The notes below the pieces were generated by a model that did not search any database, was not told the origin of the DNA, and saw only the letters and a list, made by a program, of their open reading frames with translations. Shown piece after piece: positions 12,901-39,600 of a stretch of DNA of 64,000 nucleotides. Where the stretch lies: positions 45,260-109,259 of the forward strand of contig WBMZ01003478.1 in assembly GCA_013400975.1 (NCBI GenBank). Direction: 5' to 3'. Source of the stretch: Atrichornis clamosus (Eukaryota; Chordata; Aves; Passeriformes; Menuridae). Every line of letters begins with the position of its first letter. Within the stretch, counting starts at the first letter, position 1. Made by a program: the position numbers and the translations under genes.

Positions 12901-15687
12901 CAAAATTGGAAAATAGGTATTATCTTAAAGGATAAAAGCCACTGAGAGAAGATTCAGCAAACAATAGCTAACATGATACACTGGATATTGCTGCCCTGAC
13001 TTTGTATTCCTACTTGCCTGTACACACAATCATTTTAGTACCTTGAAAACAGCAGTAGCAGTTAAAAAAATCATTTAATAATTAGTGGGTTTTTTCAAAG
13101 CTATGGTAGAACCTCTGAAGACAGAAGGAAAGAGTATCACCTGTCCTGGGAATACTACGCTGGGAGTTGCTGATAATGATCAGTCCAGTGGCACAGTTAA
13201 AAATCAGGACGTACCACAGACAAACTCGTGGTTTTCCTTCAGATGCTCTTTACACCCACCACACAAAGACATAGAAACAACTTATAAAGGTTAGGTTTAG
13301 AGTTTGGGATGCTCTTTGTACAGCTGAAATAAGATCAAGGCCAAACACACAGTATGAAGTTATGACACAATAAAATATATTAAAGGTTGAAGCTGAATCA
13401 CAGAACTGTTACCAGCTGTGGAGCCAATACCTGTCACTGCTGTTACTCCATCAAAATTTTGTAAAATTCTTATCTGCACATTTCAGAGCCCAAAACAGGG
13501 TTGACTATACTTAGTTTTAAATGGCAGATATCCCTATTAATATAAACACATATTATTCTCCTACTACTTTTACTAATGCTGGCATTTTCCAAGCCAGTTG
13601 TAACTTGTGCAAGTAACTGTATGAATTAAACACCATGTAATTCTTTACCAACCTTTCTTTCAACAACGTAGCAACGTGTAAGAATAACTATAGTAAGTGC
13701 CGATGGGATTTACAACTGGGTCCTGACCATAAATCATATTTTTATCAGCCTTAGAAACTTTTAATTGCTGTTTTCATCATTCATTTTATATATGTGTATC
13801 TCCTCCTCACCTATATCAAGGCATAGCTCTTACTGCATACCCCAAAAAATAACACAGATTTTTTTTCAAAGCAAAAGCAAAAAAAATTAATGCAAACATT
13901 TAGGGATCCTAAGGAGTCCTTTTGAAGAAATAAGGTTATTTTGAGCCTACTATATTTGCATGCATGGCAAAATTTGAAAGCTCCATCCAAAGGCCTTGAC
14001 CCAGCCTTGCTAAAACCAGTGACATTTGTTACAGCAAAAGGATGGAGCCAAACACACTGGAAATGGATCAAGGACATGGCACAGGTTGACAAACTGCTCC
14101 ACCATAAGCTCTTAATTTAAGCTTAGACCTCCTTTATAAGGCAAGTGGGTGAGAACAGCAAAAAAAACCCTCCATATCAATCACCACATCCACACAGTTC
14201 CCAACTCCTATTTATAGTTTTGCTTTGAAATTAAGCAGAAAAATGCAAAGCATGATGCCAAAGGAGAAAGTGAGGGAACAGCTATAGCCACAGGACTCTG
14301 AGCTGCAAGGCTGCTGTTTTATTTCAAGTGTGCTGTCCACCACACTCAGCACTGCTGCAAGTTCAGACTCCATCAACAGACAACTTCTAACAAAGCTTCA
14401 AAGACTTTTTCCTTGAGTTTCTCAGAGAGCAAAAATAAAAAGGATTCAATGGCTAAGATGCTTTAATGATTGACAAGTTGTGGTCAAGCAACGATCTCCT
14501 GTCTTTCTTCACTACCTGGACATTTCTGCATGGCACCTCCAGCAACCTGGAGGCTTCCAGAGCTTTGCTGTTTGTTAGAGAGGTTCTGTGAATCACTGTC
14601 TTGCCTTAGCTTCTCTTACTTGAAAATATCTTTTAAAATTAACACAAGTAAGTTAAAAGAAAGCCCAAGTAACCATTAAACAGCTATTTCAAAATGTCAC
14701 ATTGACAGCTAAACAATCGTGAGTAGCATTTTGACAATGTATTAGAGAAGTTTCAAATTCACCTTCTCTGACTATTTTGTGCCATTGCCTAACACCAGTA
14801 CAGATAAATCACACTTTGCTTTTCAATCACTCAAGTAATTCAGGGCCTTGGGTCATTTCAGACCTTCTTGTATTCCTTGGTGTGTACCATAATTCCTATT
14901 TCAAGCATTTAAAATTAGAGCTTTGGCTCTCCACAACCAAAGACCTGCATGGCCTCTCAGAGAGGAGTCCTGGGCAATGTTCAGCCCTCAATTAGGATTT
15001 CTGGAGTGTTTTCCAGAGTACAAATGATTTTAACTTGGGCATCCAAGAGCTGAAGTGACAGAAAGCAAGCACACATATCTGGAAGCTTTGTGCATTACAC
15101 ATGACATTCACTTACATTTCTTTTTGTATTAACTTGAAAATACAGGTCAAAGTCATTTGCAGTATTAAATGTGGTGCTAATTCAGTTTAGAAAACCAAAA
15201 TCTAAACATTACCCCACACAAGCAGAGTGCTCCTGCTTTAGCTTTGCTCAACTCTTTGTTAAGGGCACAGTATCAAATGATCAGAGTTCACATAAATGCC
15301 TGAAAAGGCTTAAAAATCACACCTCTAGGTCCTCGTCTTTAATCCATCACCTTAGTGTCTCTTCAGCACCTCTCCAATCCAATTGCACACAAAAAGGGAA
15401 AAGCATTGTCTCTAGTAAATTCTGTAAAATTTACCATTTCTCTCGTAAATTCCATAAAATTTACCATTTCTGTAGATTTTTCTCTTCAAATAAAAAATAC
15501 TTTCTGTGCCAATCACTCATCCATGCAAATTAAAAATTGCCCATGTTTCATTTGATCACACTGAAGAGTCAAGCTGGACGTTTGTCTCAAGAATTAGAGA
15601 GATATAAAGCAATATATAATAAAAAACAAGCTGTTTTCTATTATTCCCTAAATATTCAGTCTATCTACGGAAGTTTGCAAGGAAGCC
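9931..15687. other. Intergenic DNA, middle part
   Basis: No recognisable gene or RNA is seen. The + strand continues to be A+C-rich. Short open frames on both strands have no recognisable domains. The sequence is mostly unique-looking, with short A-runs and no clear CR1 or LTR. Confidence 0.55.
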
Positions 15688-15855
15688 ATGGAGGAGCTGC
15701 GTGGGCAGAAGCTGCACCCTGCAGGCACCACCAGAGAACAGGGAGAACGCGGCCTGGGCTGCACCGGGAGCAGCACATCCCGTGCTCAGCTCACCAGTGC
15801 CACCGTACGGCAGAAGGTTGTTTTAAAGAAAAACATACCAAAGCACTCATTTTAG
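15688..15855 (+). other. GC-rich pocket with a 55-codon open frame, coding status unknown
   Basis: A local GC-rich island of about 130 bases sits in AT-rich DNA. It contains an ATG in a strong start context (GCCATGG, A at 15688) and an open frame to TAG at 15853-15855. The predicted peptide begins MEELRGQKLHPAGTTREQGE and matches no family I know. Two other frames are also partly open because of the base composition, so this may not be a gene. It could equally be a conserved regulatory element. Confidence 0.15.
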
Positions 15856-18800
15856 GGTTTTTACTCTGTTCAGGGAGCTTGCTGCAAACGTGGGCATCGT
15901 ATTTTTAATTTCTGTACTATAGAAAAGCTGGGGCATGGTGAGGACCCCCAAATACAACAAAGGGTCTTCCAAAATGACTCCAGCAAAAGGAATAGACTGG
16001 AATTAAAATGCGATGTTTCACACTGCCCTGAAGGAATTACTTTTTTTCCAACCAGTGCACTGAATAACAACTCTCACTGTAATTGCTAATCCCTTTGATC
16101 TTCTGGTGAAGCCACTATTCCAGGCCCATTTACAAATTTCTCCCCTTCTACCCTCCCAAATTTCTCCTTCCACCAGCACATTCCTCACCCGCAGCTCAAC
16201 ACCCTCTGCCAAAGTATATTTACCACTTCAAAAAAGCACATTTACTTCAAAGACACTGTGCAAATAAAACATTTGCAGAATCTTAAATGCTACAACAAAT
16301 AGGCCTATGTAATAACTAAATAAATATATACAAACAGAACCTCTATATGGTATCATCACCTGTCCCACTAACCTGAAATATTCCTGTTTCCTGGGGAATT
16401 GATAAAAGAAAACAGCTCAATAAAAAGAGATATAAAATATAAAGGTAACTTCATTAGGAGGACAGTTTGTTACAGAGAATAGTTTTCCTCCAATTAGATG
16501 GAAATACACATTAATGCCATCTTGCAGCATATATAGAAAATTATTACAGCAGAATCCAGACTTAAGGCATCCCATCAAGTGAACTGAAGTGGTTTTAACT
16601 TCCACAGAACCCAAATCCACAGCTCCCAAAAACCATTGCAGCTCTAATTCAGTACCTGGCCAAGGACATTAAAATTCCTGGAAAGAAGAATTACATATGA
16701 TCTCTATTCCCAAGTAAGATAAAAAGGTTTCTATCAGAGTATTTAACAATTCCCCACCACCCTGCAGAACTGCTCTTGCCAGCTCACTTTAACAGGTTTG
16801 AGTCAAAGCCTCTGCAAAGCCACAACTGCAGCTGAATACAGAAGATTCCACCACAGTCTCTCAGTTTTAGAGGCTGCTCCCACCCTTTGCATCTGCTGAG
16901 TCTGTTTTTAACCTACTGGAAGATCCAATCACCCAGATTGAGGTTTTTCCTTCCCATAAAACACCTAAAACCTGGCTTGTATAGACATATTGCATCATGT
17001 ATGCCAGCAGAGAGTCTTGGTTGAAAAACAGTTTGCTGAACATAAAACACTTTAATTCTTAAGACAATGAATAGGACAAAAGAAAGCTCAGAAAAAGATG
17101 AAGGAGTTGACTCCACTTGTTCAGGTGAGGAGCTTTAGTATTGTGCTTATGCTGTTTTCTACCACTCCTGGAAAAAAAAACCCCAAGTGTTTTCCTGAAG
17201 TTCTTCACTAATTTTAGATTTCAAAGCAATAAAAACCATAACTCAAATTGCTTAGGAGCTTATTTCTCAGAAGAAAAAAGTATAATACCTTAAGTGTCTA
17301 TTACACTGTGAGCATGACATACTGGCTATATATACATACACTTTGATTATCAACATAACCAAATAAATTTACTAGAAAATAAAAGTCCCCTCTGGCAATT
17401 ATTCAACCCTCTACCTTATTTACACTTTATAGGGTACAAAAATCAAATATGAAAACAAAAAACCCAGCCAGCTCATTTCAGAAATCATTACACTATTTAG
17501 GGAAAAGGGAATTTGCACCTGCAATTATTTCTCATGTATTCAAATACTTATATTAAAAAAAAAAATTTGGTTGGGGAGTTCTCCAACCTACTCAGCAGGC
17601 CAGCATAGCTTAGGATAAGCACAGGCTTGAATTTACTCACCTACATCTTCTGCTAGAATCCACCTTCTGTTCCTCAGGAACGTAGAATGCTACAATTCCA
17701 CACCTCCTACTCAGAGAGCAGAGCAACACAAAACCCTCAGGAAGCTGGGAGAAAAAAAGAAAGATGGCTGGTGCTGCCCTAAAATAGGATGAGACACAGG
17801 TGCCCCAAACAAGATCCAGGAGTCAGATGGGAGCAGCTGGGCAATTTGTTTAATGCAATCAGCCCACCTTCTTACCTTTCCTGCAAAATTCCTCATTCAC
17901 ATCAAAGATTGTACCCACCTGCCACAGACATTTTGATTGCTAAGTTCATCCAAATGAGTTTTCTGAAGAACAGTGAGACATACTGGAGTTACTACAGCTG
18001 AGGAAACCTAGCAGCATCTGAAAGCCATTACAAGAGATACAACAAGGAATTAAATTAAATTAAAGTAGAACTAAACCTGGCACGAATAAGGAGAGAAAAC
18101 CAAGTAAAGTAGAAAATAAGTTGGTTTAAAATCATGCAGTTTCAATGTAACCTCCTAAGGCTTCTTCAGAGAGATCTGTATCCTGCTAAATCAAGTTTAT
18201 CAGTTCAAAAAAAGTTACTTGCACAGGTGCAGCACCCCAGGGCTATTTAGTGATGCCCTAATTGGTCATTACAGTTTGTAATAAAGCCAGCAATGGGATA
18301 CCCTACCTGGGTATGCTGGGATGGCTGGAGCACTATGGGGAATCCTTCCTAAAACAGTCATAGGTACAGTTTCTTATCAATCTTGTTCTTATCCAGAATG
18401 ATGGAAAAAATAGGGAAAAGTAATTATTGTTAGGCCATTTATTTGGTTTTTGTTGGTTGTTTTTTTTTTTCTAATGCAAGTGCTGTATTGTGCTGCTTTT
18501 ATATAGCCAGGTTTTGTATAGCCAGGTTTGTGCAATAGGTTGTCGTTTAAATGAAAATTATAATAAAATAGTAAGTGCATAATTAATCTTTTCTATAAAG
18601 TAACATATAAATTCAAAGCCAGAAAAAAATAGAGCTGTAAGAAACTATCTAATAGAAGAGGGTATGGAAAATGGCCACTGCCTCTTACCAGGGCAGTTGG
18701 TTCTATGTTTACTATTCCTTAAAAGATCCACACACCATTTTTTTTTTTACAAGTGTCTCTAGTACTTGAAATGAGGTATTTATTGAGCTGCAAGATGGGG

Positions 18801-21240
18801 AGTGGATAGAACTGGGTGATCAGCTACAGATGAACCCTGGCCAAAATAAATAAGTGGCTTAAGACTAAGTGGATCATAACTAAATCCCTCAAGGAACTTG
18901 GAAAGCTTTAATGTAGTTGAGCTCTCTGCTGTACCAGCACTCTCAGTGAGCTGGAGAGGATAGGGTATAGCCAAAAGGGAGCTGCTTAAGCTGCTCCTGA
19001 AAAAAACACCTGTTTTCTTAACAACTACAGGATAAACATCAGTGTGACTCATGAAGCATAAAAACATAGAATAATGTCATATGGAGATATTAAACATATT
19101 TATTTTAGTGTGGCAGAGGCTGCTAGAAAAGGTTGAAAAACTACTGCTAGATTTGTAAGCTTTAATAATAACCAATTAAATTTAGCATACTAAAATCAAG
19201 TTGATACATTAACTCCATGCTTTCCACAGACACTTGTATATCCACATGCAGGCTCTGGGTGCTTCAAAGGGCAGAAGGAACAAAAATTCAGTGTTTACCT
19301 TAACATTGCTCCTCTGATCAGTGTTTCTCAGGAGAACTTTGCAGGCTTTATGTGACTTGAGAGGCTTTGGATTGGTTATAGCAGGGCTTTCTAAGAAGAA
19401 ACCTACATTTTATACTTTTTTATGGAGGTTAAATTTTCAAATACAGCAAATCTCATTTTACAAAAAACAAAGTGTACTAAAGATGGCCTTTAAAAATTCT
19501 TGGCAGGCTTAAACTTTTTATGCAAAATAGCTGCAGGTCTACATTGGGCGGGATTTTTTTTTTTGTGGCTTGTTTGGGGGTTGTTGTTTGAATTTCCAAC
19601 ACTGAAATTAGAACAGGTGCTGTAGGTGCCCTCCTGCACAGGACAAGAAATGGGATAAATATCATTAAACTGAATATGGATCTAAAGCAGAAAAAAATAC
19701 CAGCGAAAAAAATTAAGGAAGAGGGAAATGAAGTGTAAATCTTTCTTAATAAATGAATCATACTTTGCTTTTTTCTATGAGGTTAAACATTAATTTTGTT
19801 TGCTGCCTAGTATCTTGACTGAAATCCAAGGTCTGGTATCCTTTTGCTGTTACAGTGGTATTGCCAGAGTGTGTTAGTCCATGACAGTGATTAAATATTC
19901 ACCTCTCATTTTGGAGAGTGTGGAAAAAGCTGCCTCATCATTTTACTTTAAGTCAAAAGAGCTATTTTCAATGCTTACTATTGTTTGTGAATCGTTTAAC
20001 CTTTCAAATGGAAAAAAGTACCAAGGTTAATCCTTATTTTTAAAAGCATCGTCTGAAAAACATCTTTTACGTTGTTCTGGACTTTTTTTACAACCAGACA
20101 TAATCTCAGCTATAGAATTCATTCTTTGGCACAAGCACTGTGGCTGAATGATGGAGTTTTTTTAAATTGAAGGATTTCTTTTGCATGGCTGCTTCTTAAG
20201 AGTTTGAAAGTTATGGCATTTCTCTAAGAGCTCAAAACAAGGTCAGAATACAAGTTAGGGATGTGTCAGACTGGTGATGACAGAATTTTGGGGGGTGGAA
20301 TGTCACCTTTTTGTTTATTAGAGCTTATTCAGACAAAGAGCTCTGAAGTTACTTGCCATGAGCTAGACAATAGCGATTTTAACAAGTAATAATTACATTA
20401 AAAACTTTCTAAACAACTGTCTGTTTATCAGCAGCAAAGTGAATTCAGGAAAACAGGGAATATTCTTGCTTTGCCACCTAATATATTCTTGTAGGAAAGA
20501 AAACTGTACCAATAAATTGTAAATCTGGATAAAGTTAACAGTACTTTTTCCCAGGCCAAATCACATTTTACTTCTCCCTTTTGTGTCTTGCCAAAAAGAT
20601 AAGAAACACGTTGGCACAGGAGAAAAATTATTCCTTGGACTGTGCTGCCAGTGAACCTGTTTCATAGAAACACAGGATGGGCAGAAAAATCCAGTTAAGT
20701 AAACAAGCAATATCAAAATAGCATTAGAAACAAAATAGTAAATTATTAAGGTTTTTTTATTAACTACTTGCCAAATTTAAATCGTTAACTCCAGATGGCA
20801 GATGAGGTTAAGCGATGTCTATATTCATTTAATCCCACATAGAACTGTCTCAGTGTTGGTTCGCTCACCTCAGCGACATAACTAACACTAATTACCAATC
20901 TATTTTGCATTACACTGAGGAATAATTGACGAATTAACAAAACCACTGTCCCCCGAGTGACATGCTGATGCAGTCTGAACTGATATGTGTTTTAAGTCTC
21001 TTCTTGCACATTGCAGATTATTTTGGCGTCCTGGTATAAAAGCGTGTGGTTTTTTTAATTTTTTGTTTTGTTTTGCGACTTTTTTTGTGGGTGTACTACA
21101 GTTCTGAAAGCGAGAGGCACAGAACAAGGTCTTTTGGGCAAATTAATTTCAAACACATGTATTTTTCCCCTCACGGATTTAAGCTGGCATTCAGCCGTGT
21201 CCCTCAGGAAGGGCCGTGAACTTTTGGCGGTAACGTTACC
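15856..21240. other. Intergenic DNA upstream of PNPT1
   Basis: No exon, RNA gene or clear repeat is recognised. The strand composition changes near 18.3-18.4 kb: to the left the + strand is A+C-rich, to the right it becomes T/G-rich up to the PNPT1 promoter. T-runs occur near 18460, 18733 and 19555. Confidence 0.55.
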
Positions 21241-21505
21241 CACTCTCCCAGGCGCCACCTCGGCTCCTGAGGCGCCAGTGGCGGGAAGAGGCGGCAGCCC
21301 AGTGCAGGTGCCGTCTCCCTCGCTTCGAGCCCCTGTTCAGGCGAGTTTCTCCCAGATTCCAGTCCAAGCTGGTTCAACAGTCGCCTCAGGCGCCGCCTCG
21401 GACCTTTTTCTGCCTCTTTTTACCTCAGCATTTGAGGGTGACGGAGCAGCCTCGTTCGCGCGCTCTGCCCCGCCTGACCCTCCTCAGCTGCTGTAGCGCC
21501 CGTAC

Positions 21506-21517
21506 GGAACCGAAACC
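21506..21517 (+). promoter_or_regulatory. PNPT1: ISRE/IRF-like element in the PNPT1 promoter
   Basis: GGAACCGAAACC fits the IRF-type spacing GGAANNGAAA and resembles the interferon-stimulated response element. It lies 96 bases before the start codon. Human PNPT1 (old-35) is known to be induced by type I interferon through a promoter ISRE, so the position is meaningful. Binding here is inferred. Confidence 0.5.
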
Positions 21518-21535
21518 GGCGCTGCGGCGGCGGAG

Positions 21536-21540
21536 CCAAT
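21536..21540 (+). promoter_or_regulatory. PNPT1: CCAAT box (distal of two), PNPT1 promoter
   Basis: CCAAT in the context CGGAGCCAATC is a typical NF-Y site in a CpG-island promoter. The same 11-base context recurs 42 bases downstream. Confidence 0.5.
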
Positions 21541-21577
21541 CCGCTTCGAGCTTACTGTGCCGCGCCGCTCTCCGGAG

Positions 21578-21582
21578 CCAAT
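21578..21582 (+). promoter_or_regulatory. PNPT1: CCAAT box (proximal of two), PNPT1 promoter
   Basis: This is the second CGGAGCCAATC copy, 31 bases before the start codon. It could lie in the 5' UTR or core promoter, depending on where transcription starts. Confidence 0.45.
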
Positions 21583-21613
21583 CGCGGGGCCGCCTTTTCC
21601 TGCCGCGGGCGCT

Positions 21614-35721
<14,108 letters not shown>

Positions 35722-36640
35722 CAGGTAGGGCCAGAGGAGCAACCTCAGCTGCCTCAGCGCTGCACTTCCTTTACAGCTGGTGTAGAGAACCGCGGCACTT
35801 GGGGTTTCTGCTGTGCAGCTCCCCCTCAGTGCTGTGCAGTGCTGCTTGCCAGGTGTGGTGAAGCGTGTTGGCAATTAGCAACTGGCCTTTCAAGTGCTAG
35901 AGTTGGAGAGAGCTTGATATTGGACAGTCTCAGGCATCGTGGACAGCTCACTCTGTCCAAAACCAACTGATTTGTTCATCTACAACATCCTTTTTCTCTA
36001 CCTTGCCACCATTTGTTTTTAAAGAAAAAACACCAAACAGGGTAGAGGAAGAGAAGTAAAAATAAGCTGCTTTCTTGATTAAGTCAGTGAAGAACATCTC
36101 AGTCAATTAATGAAATGGGCAAAGCTCTTCCTTAGAACTAGTTTACCAGCATGTATTTGAGTGTGAATAGGCTTATGCCTCAACTTTTCCCAAAATCTGT
36201 GTGGGTTTTATTCTAGGAAAGCTATTAGAACAGGAAGGTGTCAGATCTTAAAATCAGGAGCAGTTACACAGCGAGATGGGCAAATGCAAAGGCACAGTGC
36301 ACCAGTGGTAACTCGAGGCAATCTGTGGCAATCTTCATGGAATGATTGACAGCAGTGCAGGAAGGGAAAATCCACTGAAGAAATCTTGTTTATCTCATAC
36401 CTTGATATACTGAGTTGGTTACAGAATATTTTCTCTCTCTTTCAGGAAAAAAGATGTGACAGTTCATGGAGGTACAAGTGACCTCTGCTAGAATCTCTAC
36501 ACCTCCTTGCAAGAATCTGCAGGTGGATGGTAGTGAATCATATTTATACAATAGACACTATTTATGCTTAAAGGTGATGTAGAACTTCAAAGTCTGCAAA
36601 TTAATTAAAAACTTTAAAATAAAAACAGAAACAAGCAATG
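35722..36640 (+). other. PNPT1: PNPT1 3' untranslated region, with a possible intron at 35725-36445
   Basis: The sequence from the stop codon to the polyadenylation signal at 36618 is non-coding. Three bases after the stop lies a strong donor (CAG|GTAGGG), and a strong acceptor with a long pyrimidine tract ends at 36445. Splicing there would remove 721 bases and leave a short 3' UTR. Whether it is spliced cannot be decided from sequence. Confidence 0.65.
36618..36623 (+). terminator. PNPT1: Polyadenylation signal AATAAA of PNPT1
   Basis: This canonical hexamer lies about 900 bases after the stop, or about 175 if the putative 3' UTR intron is removed. It is followed by T-rich sequence. Confidence 0.65.
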
Positions 36641-39600
36641 CTCTTATCTTGTATAGCAAGGTTGAGATGAGAATATAAGAATATGGAATTTTATAGACTG
36701 AGAAAATGGTATTTCAGTGCTTAAGATTCTACTCCTTATCAACTCACAACTGAGAAGCAAGAATTGAACAACTATTTCCTGGGAGAAGGAATTATCCTGT
36801 ACCCTTGGCCAAAGTTTTACTGGCTTTGCAGTTTATAAGACTGAAATGTTGAGCAAGACATAAAGACTTAGAAGTATCGCCTTTAACATGATGGATGCTG
36901 TTTTAGATAAATACATCTTATCACTGTTAAAAGGTTCAGACTTGCTAAAATATCTGAGCAGAAGGGTCAAGAACTTGGCTGAAACATCATCGCTTATTAT
37001 CTGGTTCATTAGCACTGAATTTTAAAATACATAATTAAAACCTTAAAATACTTAGTTTGGAATAAACAATGGATGTGATAAATCTTGTCCTAAAACACTC
37101 TAATTAAGAGTGTCATAATCCCTCTGTTAATTATGTTGCATCAGTGAGTTCACTGGTCTCTTTGAGACTTGAAAACATTTCCCAGGGGCTCACAAGAATG
37201 ACTCGTTTTTCTACTGTGTGGTACAGACATGGAAAATCAAAGAGGGTCCTTCTGATGGTCACCAATTTGAATGTAAACTAGTAAGAAAATCAGCTTCCCA
37301 CCTGATAGCAAGTGGGCCCTCCTGAAAGAAAAAACAAAGCACTGGGGAGAGGAGAAATGTGAATGTACAGTAAAAATTACTTTACTTTTTTTTTTTTTTT
37401 TAGTTCTAAGTTAAAACATTAAAGAAGGAAAGAAATGACTGGTATGCTTCTCTGTAGTTATCTGTCTTTCATCATGTAAAATTGAAAAATTGAAGAAAGA
37501 TTGAAAAAAAAGATTTCCTTGGCAATCTTTTCCTCCTTTTTGAGGGCTGTATCTTATTATTTCTTAGTAAGAATTCAAATGTCATTTTTTACTGTGACAG
37601 CTGACTGATACATCATTGTTACATATGAATAGTGTTAATAAAATTATGTAGGTCAATGTCAAAGTCCTTGAACAGAAGCTCAGATGTTTCCATTTCTGGT
37701 AACTCTTCTCAGAAATGGACCTCCCCAATCTGAGAGGTTTTCCAAGGTTTATCTTCCTTTATTGTAGAAAATTTGTGTAAGGCTACCTTTGGTGCTGGTC
37801 TTTGTACTGGATTGCTGGGGGATTGTTTGTTTGTTAGATAATAGAGGAGGAAAAAGACTTTTATGTTCCTGTGGCAGAACCTGTACAGTCAGCCTGACTT
37901 TCTGCATCTGGAACAAGCTTTAGGCCCTATGGGAAGGGGCGGGGGAAAAACACACTTGGGAACTGTCTGGGAGGAGCAGAAAGCAGCTGCTCTTACCTGA
38001 GGAGAGAAGCTCAATGGGAGCCAAGAGTTGAGTAAGCGTGTGCTGGTCTGAACCTTCCTGCAGGGAAGGACGTCCCGGGCTCTCCCAGAGCCGGCGGTGG
38101 GAGCGTGGCAGGAGGCACTTGACTCTCTCAGGTGGTATCAGCCATGATCAGAAAGCAGGTGGGTTCGCAGTCCTCGAGAGAACAGGCTCAGTCCTACTGC
38201 AGTAGCTGGTTTGTCGGGTTTGAAATAGTGATTTTTTTTTTTTTTCTTTACTGCTTGACATAATTAGCTCCTGTAATGATCCATCTTAAGTGGAGCCATC
38301 GAAAGGAATTCCCTTGGAAAGTGAAGCTGGGCAGGTGCGGCATTACAGCAGGGCAGGTGGGCCAGAAATGCCTTTCTTCAGTAAATCTGGAATTTTTGTG
38401 CAGGCAAAGAGTCAAGAGCTGGGGTATTTTTAAATGCCAGCAATAAATATTACAAGTGCTATCATAAAAGCATAAGAGCTGGCCTAATTGTGCTTCTGGG
38501 ATTACATGCCAGAGGGAATGATAGTCTCTTAATTTCACTCCAAGAAATTTTAAGTGATTTAGGAACGAGTTGTCTGTCTTGCTTTGGAAAACAAAAATAA
38601 GAAGCTCTCTGCTGCTCATGTTGTGACACTTACGAGTTGCTTTGTCTGCTGTCTACCCTAATGAAGTCCTTTGTTTTGATGAAGAACAGGGAATTCTCAG
38701 CACTCGTAACTTGATGATGGAAATGGGGAGGGATAAGCTGCTGGCAGGTGCAGCACCACAGTGGAAAACTCTGCTTTGCTTTCTGCGCATCTTGGAGATT
38801 TGGATGCACTGCTTTCCTGGTCTGACCCTGGGTTTAAATCCAATATGTAAGAGCTCTAGGGGCCAGTATTGTGTGTGTCGTGTCCAGGCAGAGCCCCTTG
38901 CTTGTGGGTACAGATGGCAGGGTCATGCTGGGGTGCACAACCCCCTGGATGCTGGTTTGTGCAAAGGGAAGCCTCACATCTACTGAATGCAATCCTGGTG
39001 TGTTCTGGAGTGATATTTTTCCACAAAGGTTGTTAATTTCATGTCTGGAGAAATCATGGATTTATTTCACAGCTTAAGCAGGATAAATAGTTTTTTCATG
39101 CCAGTTCTGATTTATGTATCTCTTATTCTTTCTGTAGCTATTCACCATAAGAATTTGCTCCAAAATATTCTCCTGTGGTTTCGTGCTGTTTTTTATATCC
39201 TGGAAGTACTGCATTTAATCATGAGTAGAAGTCACGCTTTATTTTTGTGCATTTGGCTTGAAGAGCTTAAAAGCACCCACAGAAGTCGTGCAGAGGGGAG
39301 AGAGAGAGAGTTCATGAGTGGCAGATGTCCTGAGGCAAAAATATGCTGTGGCCATTGGATTTTGTGTTTCTTTTCGTGTGTTTGCTTTTTATTGAGCTTT
39401 CAGTAAGGTAGAAATGTGCCCAATGTGTAAAAACCTTGAGAGGAAAAGCCACTAACACAGATCAGGGAAGGCTTGTGTGGAACCTCACTGTAAACTGGTT
39501 AACGTGACTCTCAATCCAGGAGTTTTGAAACCACTTAATGTGGTCTTTTTATAGTTACTGACTCACTTCTCCATAATGATGCACATGTCCCAAAGTATGC

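Noticed and set aside
20266..20330. TGATGA motif suggesting a C/D-box small nucleolar RNA
   Set aside because: No matching D box and terminal stem could be found at the right spacing.
1600..21200. miR-216/217 cluster known near EFEMP1 in vertebrates
   Set aside because: In human it lies on the far side of EFEMP1, and I saw no matching hairpin here.
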